Part shown: positions 9,169-16,164 of the stretch, piece after piece
Layout of the letters: every line of letters starts with the position of its first letter
Numbering within the stretch: position 1 is the stretch's first letter
Source of the DNA: Fimbriimonadaceae bacterium
GTDB lineage: Bacteria > Armatimonadota > Fimbriimonadia > Fimbriimonadales > Fimbriimonadaceae
Reading direction: 5' to 3'
Assembly (NCBI GenBank): GCA_019638675.1
Contig: JAHBTE010000001.1
Span: 2,140,605-2,204,604 of the forward strand
Length of the DNA: 64,000 nucleotides
Notes under the pieces: generated by a model
The model's database searches: none
Told to the model about the DNA's origin: nothing
What the model saw: only the letters and a program-made list of their open reading frames with translations
Made by a program: the position numbers and the translations under genes

Positions 9169-9763
9169 GCTCCTCTATATATTGCCAAACAGTGGGTTCT
9201 AACCATCTGTCCGCCGAAACCCCTCGGAGCATGGAGTCTCGAATTGTGGTTGATGAAATCTTATTTTCTTCCATCGGGATAACGTCAATCACATCTTGAA
9301 TATCTTCCGGAAGTTTGCGGATTGCGCTATCTAAATCTGTTCCAGGTCGGACAACGACGGCTAATCGGCACATGCGTGCTAGTTTGTCCGCCTCTTTCCA
9401 ATCCATGAACTGATTGACCGAGTCTGCGCCGAGAATGATCCATATCTGCCCAGGATTCACGATTTGAAATTCGGAAACCGTATCAATCGTGTAACTGCGC
9501 CCCGCACGGGAAACTTCAATATCAGAAACTGCCATGCCTGGATAGTTTTCTGTGGCAAGTTGGCACATCTGCAAACGTTCGGTAACCGATGCAATAGCTG
9601 GGCGGCGCAAAGGGTTGCGAGCGTTCGGAACCCAAATGATTTCATCCAATTCTAGGTGGTTGAGCACCGCCTGTGCGACCGCGATGTGCCCCAAATGAGG
9701 TGGGTCGAAACTGCCGCCGTAGATTGCGTATTTTAAGTTACCAACCTGCATAACTGAACTCAA
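9137..9763 (-). CDS. nadD: Nicotinate-nucleotide adenylyltransferase
   Basis: The 208-residue protein has the nucleotidyltransferase motif GGSFDPPHLGH near the N-terminus and the ISSTTIRDSM motif near the C-terminus. Both bind ATP in NadD. It makes deamido-NAD from nicotinate mononucleotide in NAD synthesis. The listed start overlaps the obg gene by 26 bp. An internal ATG at 9751 (MQVGNLKYAIYGG) gives the usual short lead before the motif and a smaller overlap, and may be the real start. Its 3' end overlaps the rsfS frame by 32 bp, so the genes are translationally coupled. Confidence 0.93.
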   Translation of the reverse strand: MSSVMQVGNLKYAIYGGSFDPPHLGHIAVAQAVLNHLELDEIIWVPNARNPLRRPAIASVTERLQMCQLATENYPGMAVSDIEVSRAGRSYTIDTVSEFQIVNPGQIWIILGADSVNQFMDWKEADKLARMCRLAVVVRPGTDLDSAIRKLPEDIQDVIDVIPMEENKISSTTIRDSMLRGVSADRWLEPTVWQYIEERGLYRGTESK

Positions 9764-11006
9764 AATCTCCTATCCACACTGTGTCGCCTTCGACTGCTCC
9801 CATGTCCTCTAGCTTTTCAATCACACCAATTCGCTTAAGCTTACGGTAGAGGTAATGAACCGCATCTCGGTTATCTAGGTTAGTCATCACCACCAGGCGT
9901 TCAATGCGCTTACCAGTGATTGTAAATCCTTCTTCTGATTGCTCGATATCCCAGAGCGAGTCTTCTTCGTTCTTGTATGTCGGCACAAGGATGGGCACTG
10001 AGCTTTCAGATTCCATCGCCTTTTCAATTGTTTGCCAGAGTGACCATTTGAGTGGATCTAACCCTTGGCTGGTAGCGGCCGAAATAATGAATATTGGGTA
10101 ACCAAACTTCTCAAGCCTGTTGACGATATCTTCCTCGGCTTCTGGGATACCCATGTCAGATTTATTGAGAGCGATGATTCTGGGTCGCTCCCACATTTCT
10201 TCGCTGTACTGCTTGAGTTCGGCCTCGATCATCTTGAAGTTCTCAACCGGATCGCTATCGTCTATTGGATACGCATCAATAACGTGGAGAAGAACCTTGT
10301 TGCGTTCCGCGTGGCGCAGGAACTCGTGTCCAAGGCCAATCCCTTCGCTGGCTCCTTCGATTAGGCCAGGGAGGTCTGCCATTACAAAAGTGTGGTCACC
10401 GACGGTAACAACTCCGAGTTGAGGCGAGAGAGTTGTAAAGGGGTAGTCGGCAATTTTTGGTTTAGCTGAACTCATTACGCTGAGCAAAGTGCTTTTTCCC
10501 GCGTTTGGAAGCCCGATCAGCCCAACGTCGGCAAGAAGCTTGAGTTCTAGCTTTGCGTCGAGTAAGTCACCGGGGGCACCCATCTGGGCAAATTGCGGCG
10601 ATTGCCGAACGCTATTGGTGAAGTACAGGTTGCCCCGACCTCCACGTCCGCCCTTGCAGATAACGTATTGCATTCCTTCGACCGCAAGGTCAACAATCAA
10701 TTCGCCATCTTGTGCATCCGTAACAACGGTGCCAACTGGTACTCGGATCGTGATGTCTTTGGCATCTTTGCCCGCTTTGTTGCCAACCGCTTTGCTGCCG
10801 TCATCCGCTTTGTATTCTGCGCGGAGTTTGAAGTCGTAAAGAGTTCGTTTGTTGCGATCAGCAAGTAGGGTGATGTGACCGCCGCGCCCACCGTCGGCTC
10901 CATTTGGGCCACCGCGAGGCACGTGTTTTTCACGATGGAACGTTGCCGCGCCATCGCCTCCTCGGCCAGAAATCAGCCGCACATTTGCCTCGTCAATAAA
11001 ACTCAT
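9738..11006 (-). CDS. obg: GTPase Obg (CgtA)
   Basis: The 422-residue protein has the three-domain Obg layout. The glycine-rich Obg fold (1-158) includes GRGGDGAATFHREK and GGRGGHITL. The G domain has the P-loop GLPNAGKST (about 165-173), switch II DLPGLIEGASEG and the guanine motif NKSD. A C-terminal OCT domain (about 345-422) has EDMGAVEGDTVWIGDFEF. Obg is essential for 50S assembly and linked to stringent control. The start overlaps the rimM stop by 4 bp, and the nadD frame starts inside its last codons, so it sits in the middle of a tightly packed operon. Confidence 0.96.
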   Translation of the reverse strand: MSFIDEANVRLISGRGGDGAATFHREKHVPRGGPNGADGGRGGHITLLADRNKRTLYDFKLRAEYKADDGSKAVGNKAGKDAKDITIRVPVGTVVTDAQDGELIVDLAVEGMQYVICKGGRGGRGNLYFTNSVRQSPQFAQMGAPGDLLDAKLELKLLADVGLIGLPNAGKSTLLSVMSSAKPKIADYPFTTLSPQLGVVTVGDHTFVMADLPGLIEGASEGIGLGHEFLRHAERNKVLLHVIDAYPIDDSDPVENFKMIEAELKQYSEEMWERPRIIALNKSDMGIPEAEEDIVNRLEKFGYPIFIISAATSQGLDPLKWSLWQTIEKAMESESSVPILVPTYKNEEDSLWDIEQSEEGFTITGKRIERLVVMTNLDNRDAVHYLYRKLKRIGVIEKLEDMGAVEGDTVWIGDFEFSYAGW

Positions 11007-11512
11007 TCTTCTTCAAACATTCCTGGAATCGGAGCAACCGTTATTACTCCTTCATCGAGGTCAACGTCTTTGACAAATTCCTGCACAGCAGGAATCATCC
11101 CTTTGCCAATCATTAAAATGTCGTGGGCAGGTGAATGGTAAATATCATCCACTTTGCCTAACTCGCGGCCTGATTCATCAATGACCCTAAGGCCAATCAG
11201 ATCGCTTGTATAAAACTCATCCTCATCGAGATCAGGCAACTCATCGGCAGGAACTGTTACTTTCGCCCACTTGAGTTCCTCCGCTTGGTTTCTATCTCGA
11301 ATCTCCTTAGTTTCGATTCGGATTTGGGTTTTGTGGGTTGTCGTCCGCTTGATAGTGTATGGCTGACCAGAGATGAATACTCGTTTGCCAGGTTCAAACC
11401 GCTCAAGAAAATCTGTTGACGGTTTGATTTTTACGGCACCCTTAATACCGTGCGGGCCGACCACCTGTCCAATCGTTATCTGATCCGATGGGCGAGGAGG
11501 TTGGCCCGCCAT
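11003..11512 (-). CDS. rimM: Ribosome maturation factor RimM
   Basis: The 169-residue protein has the N-terminal RimM beta-barrel with IGQVVGPHGIKGAVKIKP and the C-terminal PRC-barrel (about 95-169) with DEFYTSDLIGLRVIDE. RimM binds S19 and helps mature the 30S head. It lies 12 bp after khpA and overlaps obg by 4 bp. The order rpsP, khpA, rimM is common in bacteria. In many relatives trmD and rplS come next, but here obg follows instead. Confidence 0.94.
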   Translation of the reverse strand: MAGQPPRPSDQITIGQVVGPHGIKGAVKIKPSTDFLERFEPGKRVFISGQPYTIKRTTTHKTQIRIETKEIRDRNQAEELKWAKVTVPADELPDLDEDEFYTSDLIGLRVIDESGRELGKVDDIYHSPAHDILMIGKGMIPAVQEFVKDVDLDEGVITVAPIPGMFEEE

Positions 11513-11524
11513 GCTGTTTAACCG

Positions 11525-11770
11525 TTAGTTTTCCGTGTTGACTTTAACGATTGCTTTCACACGTGATTTGCTAGCAACCGCGCCAACGAACTGTCGAATA
11601 TTGGTGATCACTCGACCATCTTTGCCAATCACGCGACCCACATCATTTGGGCTCACGGTAACGTTGACGATGGTGGCAGCGCGATCAGTTCCAACCGATA
11701 CCTTGACTGCGTCTGGTTCGTTCACCAGTTGCTTCATGGTTTCTTCAACCAGATTGCCAATACTTTCCAT
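11525..11770 (-). CDS. khpA: KH-domain RNA-binding protein KhpA
   Basis: The 81-residue protein is a single KH domain. The RNA-binding GxxG loop is VIGKDGRVI (about residues 46-54), followed by a helix and strand ending SRVKAIVKVNTEN. KhpA pairs with KhpB and binds many transcripts in Gram-positive models. Its position between rpsP and rimM is the classic one. The ATG shares a base with the rpsP stop (TAATG), so translation is coupled. Confidence 0.93.
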   Translation of the reverse strand: MESIGNLVEETMKQLVNEPDAVKVSVGTDRAATIVNVTVSPNDVGRVIGKDGRVITNIRQFVGAVASKSRVKAIVKVNTEN

Positions 11771-12258
11771 TATTCAGGAGCCTCTTCAGTTGCTTCTGGA
11801 GTTTCCTCTACAGGAGCTTCTTCGGCGACTGGAGCAGTTTCTTCTACAGCTGGGGCTTCTTCTGCTGGCACAGCTTCGGCGGCAACTTCTTCCTTCTTTG
11901 GTTCAGCGGCTGGAGCAGCTTCAACTTGGCTGATGGCCGATTGTCGGCTCATTGCTTGGGTTGTTTTGTCTAAGAATCCAAATTTCTTTTTCGCTTTTGG
12001 TCGTTGGGAGAAGAATTCATCCAGAACGCCTTGTCGCTTGAGGAGGATTGCAACGGTTTCAGTTGGTTCAGCTCCGTTCATCAGCCAGTGCAGTGCTCGG
12101 TCATTTTTGAGTTGCACGGTAGAAGGCTTGGTGAGGGGATCATAAGTGCCGATGTATTCAATCGCCGCACTATCTCGCGCCGATGCACTCTTTGCAACCA
12201 CGATCCGATAAAACGGTCGGTGCTTGTTGCCCATTCTTGTCAGTCGAATTTTAACCAC
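11770..12258 (-). CDS. rpsP: 30S ribosomal protein S16 with a long acidic C-terminal tail
   Basis: The first 85 or so residues are ordinary S16 (MVKIRLTRMGNKHRPFYRIV, then YIGTYDPLTKPS), a 30S assembly protein of the body. The protein is 162 residues long, about twice the usual 80-90. The extra part (about 108-162) is nearly all Glu, Ala, Pro and Val and should be disordered and strongly acidic. This is unusual for a basic ribosomal protein. The frame is intact and followed immediately by khpA, so the tail is not an assembly artefact. It starts 178 bp after the ffh stop. Confidence 0.95.
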   Translation of the reverse strand: MVKIRLTRMGNKHRPFYRIVVAKSASARDSAAIEYIGTYDPLTKPSTVQLKNDRALHWLMNGAEPTETVAILLKRQGVLDEFFSQRPKAKKKFGFLDKTTQAMSRQSAISQVEAAPAAEPKKEEVAAEAVPAEEAPAVEETAPVAEEAPVEETPEATEEAPE

Positions 12259-12436
12259 GGTTTACGGTTTCCTTGTATCCACGGTGAACTAGCGGCCAAT
12301 GAGTTTGAACTCAAATCACGATTTTAGCCATGCGTAGCACAACTGCGGACTCAACATTATAGCCGCTCACGCGTTGAATTCACCCGAACTCATCTGCACA
12401 ATAGGCCCAACAGGGGAGGGAAGTGGGCTAAACACC
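12259..12436 (-). other. Gap between ffh and rpsP
   Basis: This 178 bp gap separates ffh from the rpsP group and probably carries the promoter for rpsP. A weak inverted repeat (GCCCA with TGGGC, about 12402-12430) could act as an ffh terminator, but it lacks a T-run. No gene or riboswitch was seen. Confidence 0.3.
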
Positions 12437-13765
12437 CTACCGGCGCTTGAGCTTTTTAAACTTCTTTTCCATTTGCGACATCTGCTTCATCCCTCGTCGC
12501 ATTTGAGCAAGCTGGTCAATCAGGCGGTTAACATCTTCGGGAGTTGTTCCTGAGCCACGCGCGATGCGTTTTCTTCGTGAGCCGTTCAAAATGTCTGGGT
12601 TTGAGCGTTCTTTTGGCGTCATCGAAAGGACAATTGCTTCTAGCCGGTCAATCTGTCGTTCATCAACGGAATCTAGAGCTTCTTCTGGAATTTGCGAAGC
12701 AACGCCGGGAATCATCTTCATGATGTTTTTGATCGGCCCCATTTTGCGAACCATGCGCATCTGGTTTAAAAAGTCGTGGAAGTCGAGCTTTCCAGTCCGC
12801 ATTTTTGCTTCCAGACCTTCAACATCTTGGTTATCAAATGCGGCCTCAGCTTTTTCGATGATGCCCATGACATCACCCATGCCGATGATCCGCTCGGCCA
12901 TGCGTTGAGCGTGGAAGGAATCTAAAGCATCTGTTTGCTCGCCGATCCCGAGGAATCGAACGGGAACGCCAGTTGCTTCTCGGACGCTAAGCACCGCGCC
13001 ACCGCGGGCGTCGCCATCCATTTTGCTGAAGATTGCACCGGTGACGCCGAGCTTTTGATGGAATGCTTCGGCGACATTGACTGCTTCCTGACCAGTCGTG
13101 GCATCTACAACAAGGAACACTTCTTGTGGCGGCACAGCTTTTTTGACCGCCGCAAGCTCTTCCATTAACGCTTCGTCAATGCTGAGGCGACCGGCCGTGT
13201 CGATGATCAGAACGTCGCAGAATAGGTGTTTGGCACGATCAAGAGCGGCTTTCGCAACTTGCACTGGGTTCCCACCTGGCTCACCCGCGAAAACAGGGCA
13301 GTCCACTTGCTCTCCGAGTACTTGAAGCTGCTTTATTGCCGCTGGTCGTTGAAGGTCGCAAGCAGCTAATAATGGTTTCTTGCCTTTGCTTTTTAGCCAC
13401 ATTGCAAGTTTTGCGGTTGTGGTGGTTTTTCCGCTTCCTTGAAGGCCGCACATCAAGATGACGGTTGGGGGTGCGGGATTCCAGTTAACTGGGGTTTCTT
13501 CTGGCCCGAGTAAGGCAACGAGTTCATCCCGCACAATCTTGAGAATGGTTTGATCGGCGGTGAGGCTGGCGAATACTTCTTCGCCCACTGCACGTTCCTT
13601 GACCTTAGCCATGAACTGCTTAGCGATCTGGAAATTGACGTCAGCTTCCAGCAGGGCAACGCGAATTTCGCGGAGCACAGTGTTGACGTCATCTTCGGTC
13701 AGGCGGCCCTTTTTGCGGATTGAAGCAAAAATGCCACCTAATCGCCGGGTGAGATTGTCCAGCAT
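12437..13765 (-). CDS. ffh: Signal recognition particle protein Ffh (SRP54)
   Basis: The 442-residue protein has the N helical bundle (1-90), the G domain with P-loop GLQGSGKTTT (about 107), DTAGRL and the TKxD-like SKMDGDARGG, and a Met-rich M domain (about 300-442) that binds 4.5S RNA and signal sequences. The RNA-binding SGTTPEDVNRLI motif is visible. It targets membrane proteins cotranslationally to SecYEG. It heads the housekeeping run that continues with rpsP. A TATCCT box lies 10 nt before the ATG (13776-13781), so the mRNA leader may be only a few bases. Confidence 0.96.
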   Translation of the reverse strand: MLDNLTRRLGGIFASIRKKGRLTEDDVNTVLREIRVALLEADVNFQIAKQFMAKVKERAVGEEVFASLTADQTILKIVRDELVALLGPEETPVNWNPAPPTVILMCGLQGSGKTTTTAKLAMWLKSKGKKPLLAACDLQRPAAIKQLQVLGEQVDCPVFAGEPGGNPVQVAKAALDRAKHLFCDVLIIDTAGRLSIDEALMEELAAVKKAVPPQEVFLVVDATTGQEAVNVAEAFHQKLGVTGAIFSKMDGDARGGAVLSVREATGVPVRFLGIGEQTDALDSFHAQRMAERIIGMGDVMGIIEKAEAAFDNQDVEGLEAKMRTGKLDFHDFLNQMRMVRKMGPIKNIMKMIPGVASQIPEEALDSVDERQIDRLEAIVLSMTPKERSNPDILNGSRRKRIARGSGTTPEDVNRLIDQLAQMRRGMKQMSQMEKKFKKLKRR

Positions 13766-13889
13766 GGGTGGGAGAAGGATACCGCTCGCAGTTGCATTAC
13801 TTTGGGAAGGATTAAACTGAGCAAGAAACTTGTGACTGCCTTACAGGCTATAAACATTCACCAAGGAAAAACAAGAAATGATGCTTTTT

Positions 13890-13899
13890 AATGATCATT
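13890..13899. repeat. 10 bp perfect palindrome upstream of the HAF-repeat gene
   Basis: The sequence AATGATCATT reads the same on both strands. It lies 60 bp before the HAF gene start and 22 bp before a second inverted repeat. It could be half of a regulator-binding region. This is inference from symmetry alone. Confidence 0.35.
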
Positions 13900-13920
13900 G
13901 AAGAGATATCATTTATTCGT

Positions 13921-13940
13921 ATGTATTGGTTTCAATACAT
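13921..13940. promoter_or_regulatory. 8 bp inverted repeat, possible operator or leader hairpin
   Basis: ATGTATTG and CAATACAT form perfect 8 bp arms around a 4 nt spacer (GTTT), ending 7 bp before the Shine-Dalgarno sequence of the PEP-CTERM gene. TATGTA inside the left arm, 16 bp after TTGAAG, could be a -10 box. A protein bound to the repeat would then block the promoter. A leader hairpin is the alternative. Confidence 0.4.
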
Positions 13941-13947
13941 CGATGTT

Positions 13948-13952
13948 AGGAG
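13948..13952 (+). promoter_or_regulatory. Shine-Dalgarno site of the HAF-repeat gene
   Basis: AGGAG lies 7 nt before ATG 13960. It is one of the few strong Shine-Dalgarno sites in the window. It fixes the start directly before a signal peptide. Confidence 0.75.
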
Positions 13953-13959
13953 AAGTCAC

Positions 13960-15075
13960 ATGAACACAAAAATAGCAGCAAGTTTGACTGTTTGCGTCGT
14001 AGCCTTTTCAGTAGCGCAAGCTCAGACATTTACAATCACTGACCTAGGTACTGCTCCGGGAGGAACGGCGAGCAGAATTGGCAATTCAGTAAATGACCAG
14101 GGGAAAGTTGTGGGGCAAGGTTTAAACTCGCCAGGAGCCAGGGCTTTTTATTATCAAGGCGGTTCTGGAACGATTGATATTGGTACATTGCCAAATGGAC
14201 AGAATGCCATTGCGTTTGGAATTAATAATAGCGGACAGGTAATAGGGTGGAGCACTACTTCTCCGGGATTTGACGGTACCACCACTGCCTTCATTTGGGA
14301 CAGTGTTAATGGGATGCAGAGTCTCGGATACCTTCCGGGTGTTATAAATAGTTCATTTGCTTACGGTATCAACGATTCGGGAAAAGTTGTGGGTTCCAGT
14401 CGGGCTGGTACCTCAGGTGGTCATGCCTTCGTTTGGGATTCCGTAAATGGAATGGTTGATATTGGGGCCTTACCAGGTGGAGGAGACTCCAGCCAGGCAT
14501 ATTCAATCAATAATCCGGGGGTTGTAGTTGGAGATAGCGTTGTAGGAAGCGCACGAATTGGATTTATCTGGGATGGCGTAAATGGGATGCAGTCTATTGG
14601 AACATTGAGCGCGATTAATCAGGCAAGTACTGCGTACGATATCAATGATTCGGGCAAAGTTGCCGGCGTGAGCAAAACGGATGCCAATGTGAACCACGCC
14701 ATGATCTGGGATGGAGTGAATGGGATGATCGATATCCACTCAGGACTGGTTTCAAGCGAAGCGCACAGCATCAATAATCAGGGTCAAGTGGTTGGGTTTG
14801 GGGCAACCGGAAGTGGAAATGCCGCTTTCCTGTGGGATCAAACAAATGGAATGAGGAACTTGAACAGCTTGCTAAATGCTAACTCGTCCGGGTGGAGCCT
14901 CACAACTGCTTACGGTATCAATAATAACGGTCAAATCGTTGGATCAGGTGTGTTTAATGGTCAGTTGCGCGCTTATATCGCCACTCCAGATGCAGTGCCC
15001 GAACCAGCTACGATGTCGGTTCTCACTTTATGTTCTCTCGCTTTCCTGCGACGCAAAACGAAGTCAGGGTCGTAA
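13960..15075 (+). CDS. HAF-repeat extracellular protein with PEP-CTERM anchor
   Basis: The 371-residue protein starts with a signal peptide (cleavage near VAQAQ, residue 21). About seven repeats of roughly 45 residues follow, each with an [FY]-x-INxxGxVVG strand and an AFxWDxxNGM strand, the HAF-repeat pattern of bacterial beta-structured exoproteins. The C-terminus is VPEPATMSVLTLCSLAFLRR, a PEP-CTERM sorting signal (VPEP, hydrophobic stretch, basic end) recognised by an exosortase. It should be exported and processed at the envelope, perhaps in the exopolysaccharide matrix. No exosortase gene is in this window. The start is fixed by AGGAG 7 nt upstream. Confidence 0.88.
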   Translation: MNTKIAASLTVCVVAFSVAQAQTFTITDLGTAPGGTASRIGNSVNDQGKVVGQGLNSPGARAFYYQGGSGTIDIGTLPNGQNAIAFGINNSGQVIGWSTTSPGFDGTTTAFIWDSVNGMQSLGYLPGVINSSFAYGINDSGKVVGSSRAGTSGGHAFVWDSVNGMVDIGALPGGGDSSQAYSINNPGVVVGDSVVGSARIGFIWDGVNGMQSIGTLSAINQASTAYDINDSGKVAGVSKTDANVNHAMIWDGVNGMIDIHSGLVSSEAHSINNQGQVVGFGATGSGNAAFLWDQTNGMRNLNSLLNANSSGWSLTTAYGINNNGQIVGSGVFNGQLRAYIATPDAVPEPATMSVLTLCSLAFLRRKTKSGS

Positions 15076-15302
15076 TTTGATACGCAGGTCACTCAAATCA
15101 ATGGGCTTGAGTGGCCTTGCTATTTTGAGTTGTTACAATTTCATAAGTTAAGGTTCTGCTCGCCATTTAGCCTGGTTCGCGAACTTACAACATGTGAATT
15201 CCGTTGAATGGATTGAATGGGAAAAATTGCCCTGTTCCTTTCAAGCAATATAACCAACACTTAAAGAACAAACTATCTCAATTTGAGGTCTAAGAGAAAG
15301 CA
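15076..15302. other. Gap after the PEP-CTERM gene, with a weak terminator-like hairpin
   Basis: This 227 bp AT-rich gap has a 7 bp inverted repeat, CACTCAA/TTGAGTG, at 15090-15113. It is followed by a T-containing stretch without a clean T-run. It may end the HAF transcript. Nothing else was recognised. Confidence 0.35.
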
Positions 15303-15533
15303 ATGGCACAAGAAACGATCAAGGAAGATACGCTTCAAAAGCAAAAATCCGCTCTGCCGATGATTTGGCTCGCAGCAGGGGCAGCGGTTGGCCTGGGTGC
15401 GGCTGCGTGGTTTTTGAAGACCCGCCAAGGAAAAGCTTTGCCATGGGATGCCGACAAGCTAATTGATGCTTGCGATGCGGCGGCGGCAAAGCTTGATGAA
15501 ATTCTTTTCACTGAATCTCGACAAGTCGGATAA
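15303..15533 (+). CDS. Small single-span membrane protein, unknown
   Basis: The 76-residue protein has a short polar head, one glycine/alanine-rich membrane helix (about residues 20-41, IWLAAGAAVGLGAAAWFL), and an amphipathic tail with an Ala-rich helix (DACDAAAAKLDEIL). It resembles YtxH-like stress proteins only in layout, and I do not recognise a family. A purine-rich AAGAGAAAG lies before the ATG and can serve as a ribosome site. The DUF1801 gene follows 17 bp later but has its own -10-like box. Confidence 0.65.
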   Translation: MAQETIKEDTLQKQKSALPMIWLAAGAAVGLGAAAWFLKTRQGKALPWDADKLIDACDAAAAKLDEILFTESRQVG

Positions 15534-15538
15534 CCAGC

Positions 15539-15544
15539 TAAACT
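15539..15544 (+). promoter_or_regulatory. -10 box TAAACT for a leaderless start
   Basis: TAAACT ends 6 nt before ATG 15551. No Shine-Dalgarno sequence is present. Transcription would begin at or next to the start codon. Confidence 0.5.
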
Positions 15545-15550
15545 GGTGGC

Positions 15551-16000
15551 ATGGTCATCAAGGCGGCTTCGTTTGACGAATATCTAGTTCAAATCCCACC
15601 GGAAAGACAAGCGGCGTTTGTTCGCCTTCGAGAAGTTATCAATAATAACATCGACCCGCGGTTTGAAGAGGGAATGCAATACAACTTCCCATCGTGGTTT
15701 GTGCCTCACTCAATCTATCCTCAGGGATACCACTGCGATCACAAACAGCCTTTGCCATTTATTAGTATTGGAAACCAGAAGAACTTCATCGCATTTTACG
15801 GTTGCTTTTTGTACAACGACGATGGCCAGCGTGACTGGTTTATTGACCAATACAAAAAGACTGGGTTGAAGCTTGATATGGGGAAAAGCTGTGTGCGATT
15901 CAAAAAACACGACGCAATTCCATTTGAGTTGATTGGAGAATCCGTAGCTCGGGTAAGTCTTGAAGAATTTATTGCGACGTACGAGAAACACAGGATGTAA
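15551..16000 (+). CDS. DUF1801 domain-containing protein
   Basis: The 149-residue soluble protein has the DUF1801 (YdhG-like) pattern. An N-terminal helix pair (FDEYLVQIPPERQAAFVRLR) is followed by EGMQYNFPSWF. Next come a beta strand pair with FISIGNQKNFIAFYG and a final helix. The family has a small alpha/beta fold and no established biochemical role. The protein has many aromatic residues and His/Cys in the middle. A TAAACT box 6 nt upstream suggests a leaderless transcript. A long convergent gap (16001-16164) with a terminator separates it from the propeller gene. Confidence 0.8.
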   Translation: MVIKAASFDEYLVQIPPERQAAFVRLREVINNNIDPRFEEGMQYNFPSWFVPHSIYPQGYHCDHKQPLPFISIGNQKNFIAFYGCFLYNDDGQRDWFIDQYKKTGLKLDMGKSCVRFKKHDAIPFELIGESVARVSLEEFIATYEKHRM

Positions 16001-16119
16001 AGCCTGACAGAGTCTCTTTTTTATACAGGGAATTCAAGCATAGCGAATTCAGAAAAATTTCCGATAATCAATATTATGACAAAATTAGATTAATAATCAC
16101 TGCCCTTGCTTTCAGGCAC

Positions 16120-16153
16120 AAAAACAGCCGGGGCGATACTGCTCCGGCTGTTT
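16120..16153 (-). terminator. Intrinsic terminator of the sortilin-like gene
   Basis: The arms at 16122-16131 and 16144-16153 are perfectly complementary (10 bp), and up to three inner pairs leave a 6 nt loop. On the minus strand the stem is followed by five Ts. It lies 11 bp after the stop at 16165. It contains the 9-mer CCGGAGCAG shared with other hairpins in the window. Confidence 0.8.
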
Positions 16154-16164
16154 GGCATGTTTTA

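Noticed and set aside
10489-10839. Plus-strand frame of 116 codons over obg
   Set aside because: It is a Ser/Leu/Arg-rich shadow of the Gly-rich Obg domain.
11535-11933. Leu/Gln-rich plus-strand frame over rpsP and khpA
   Set aside because: It is the mirror of the Glu/Ala tail of S16, not a gene.
12402-12430. REP-like element between ffh and rpsP
   Set aside because: It has GGGGAGGG but lacks the matching CCCTCCCC arm.
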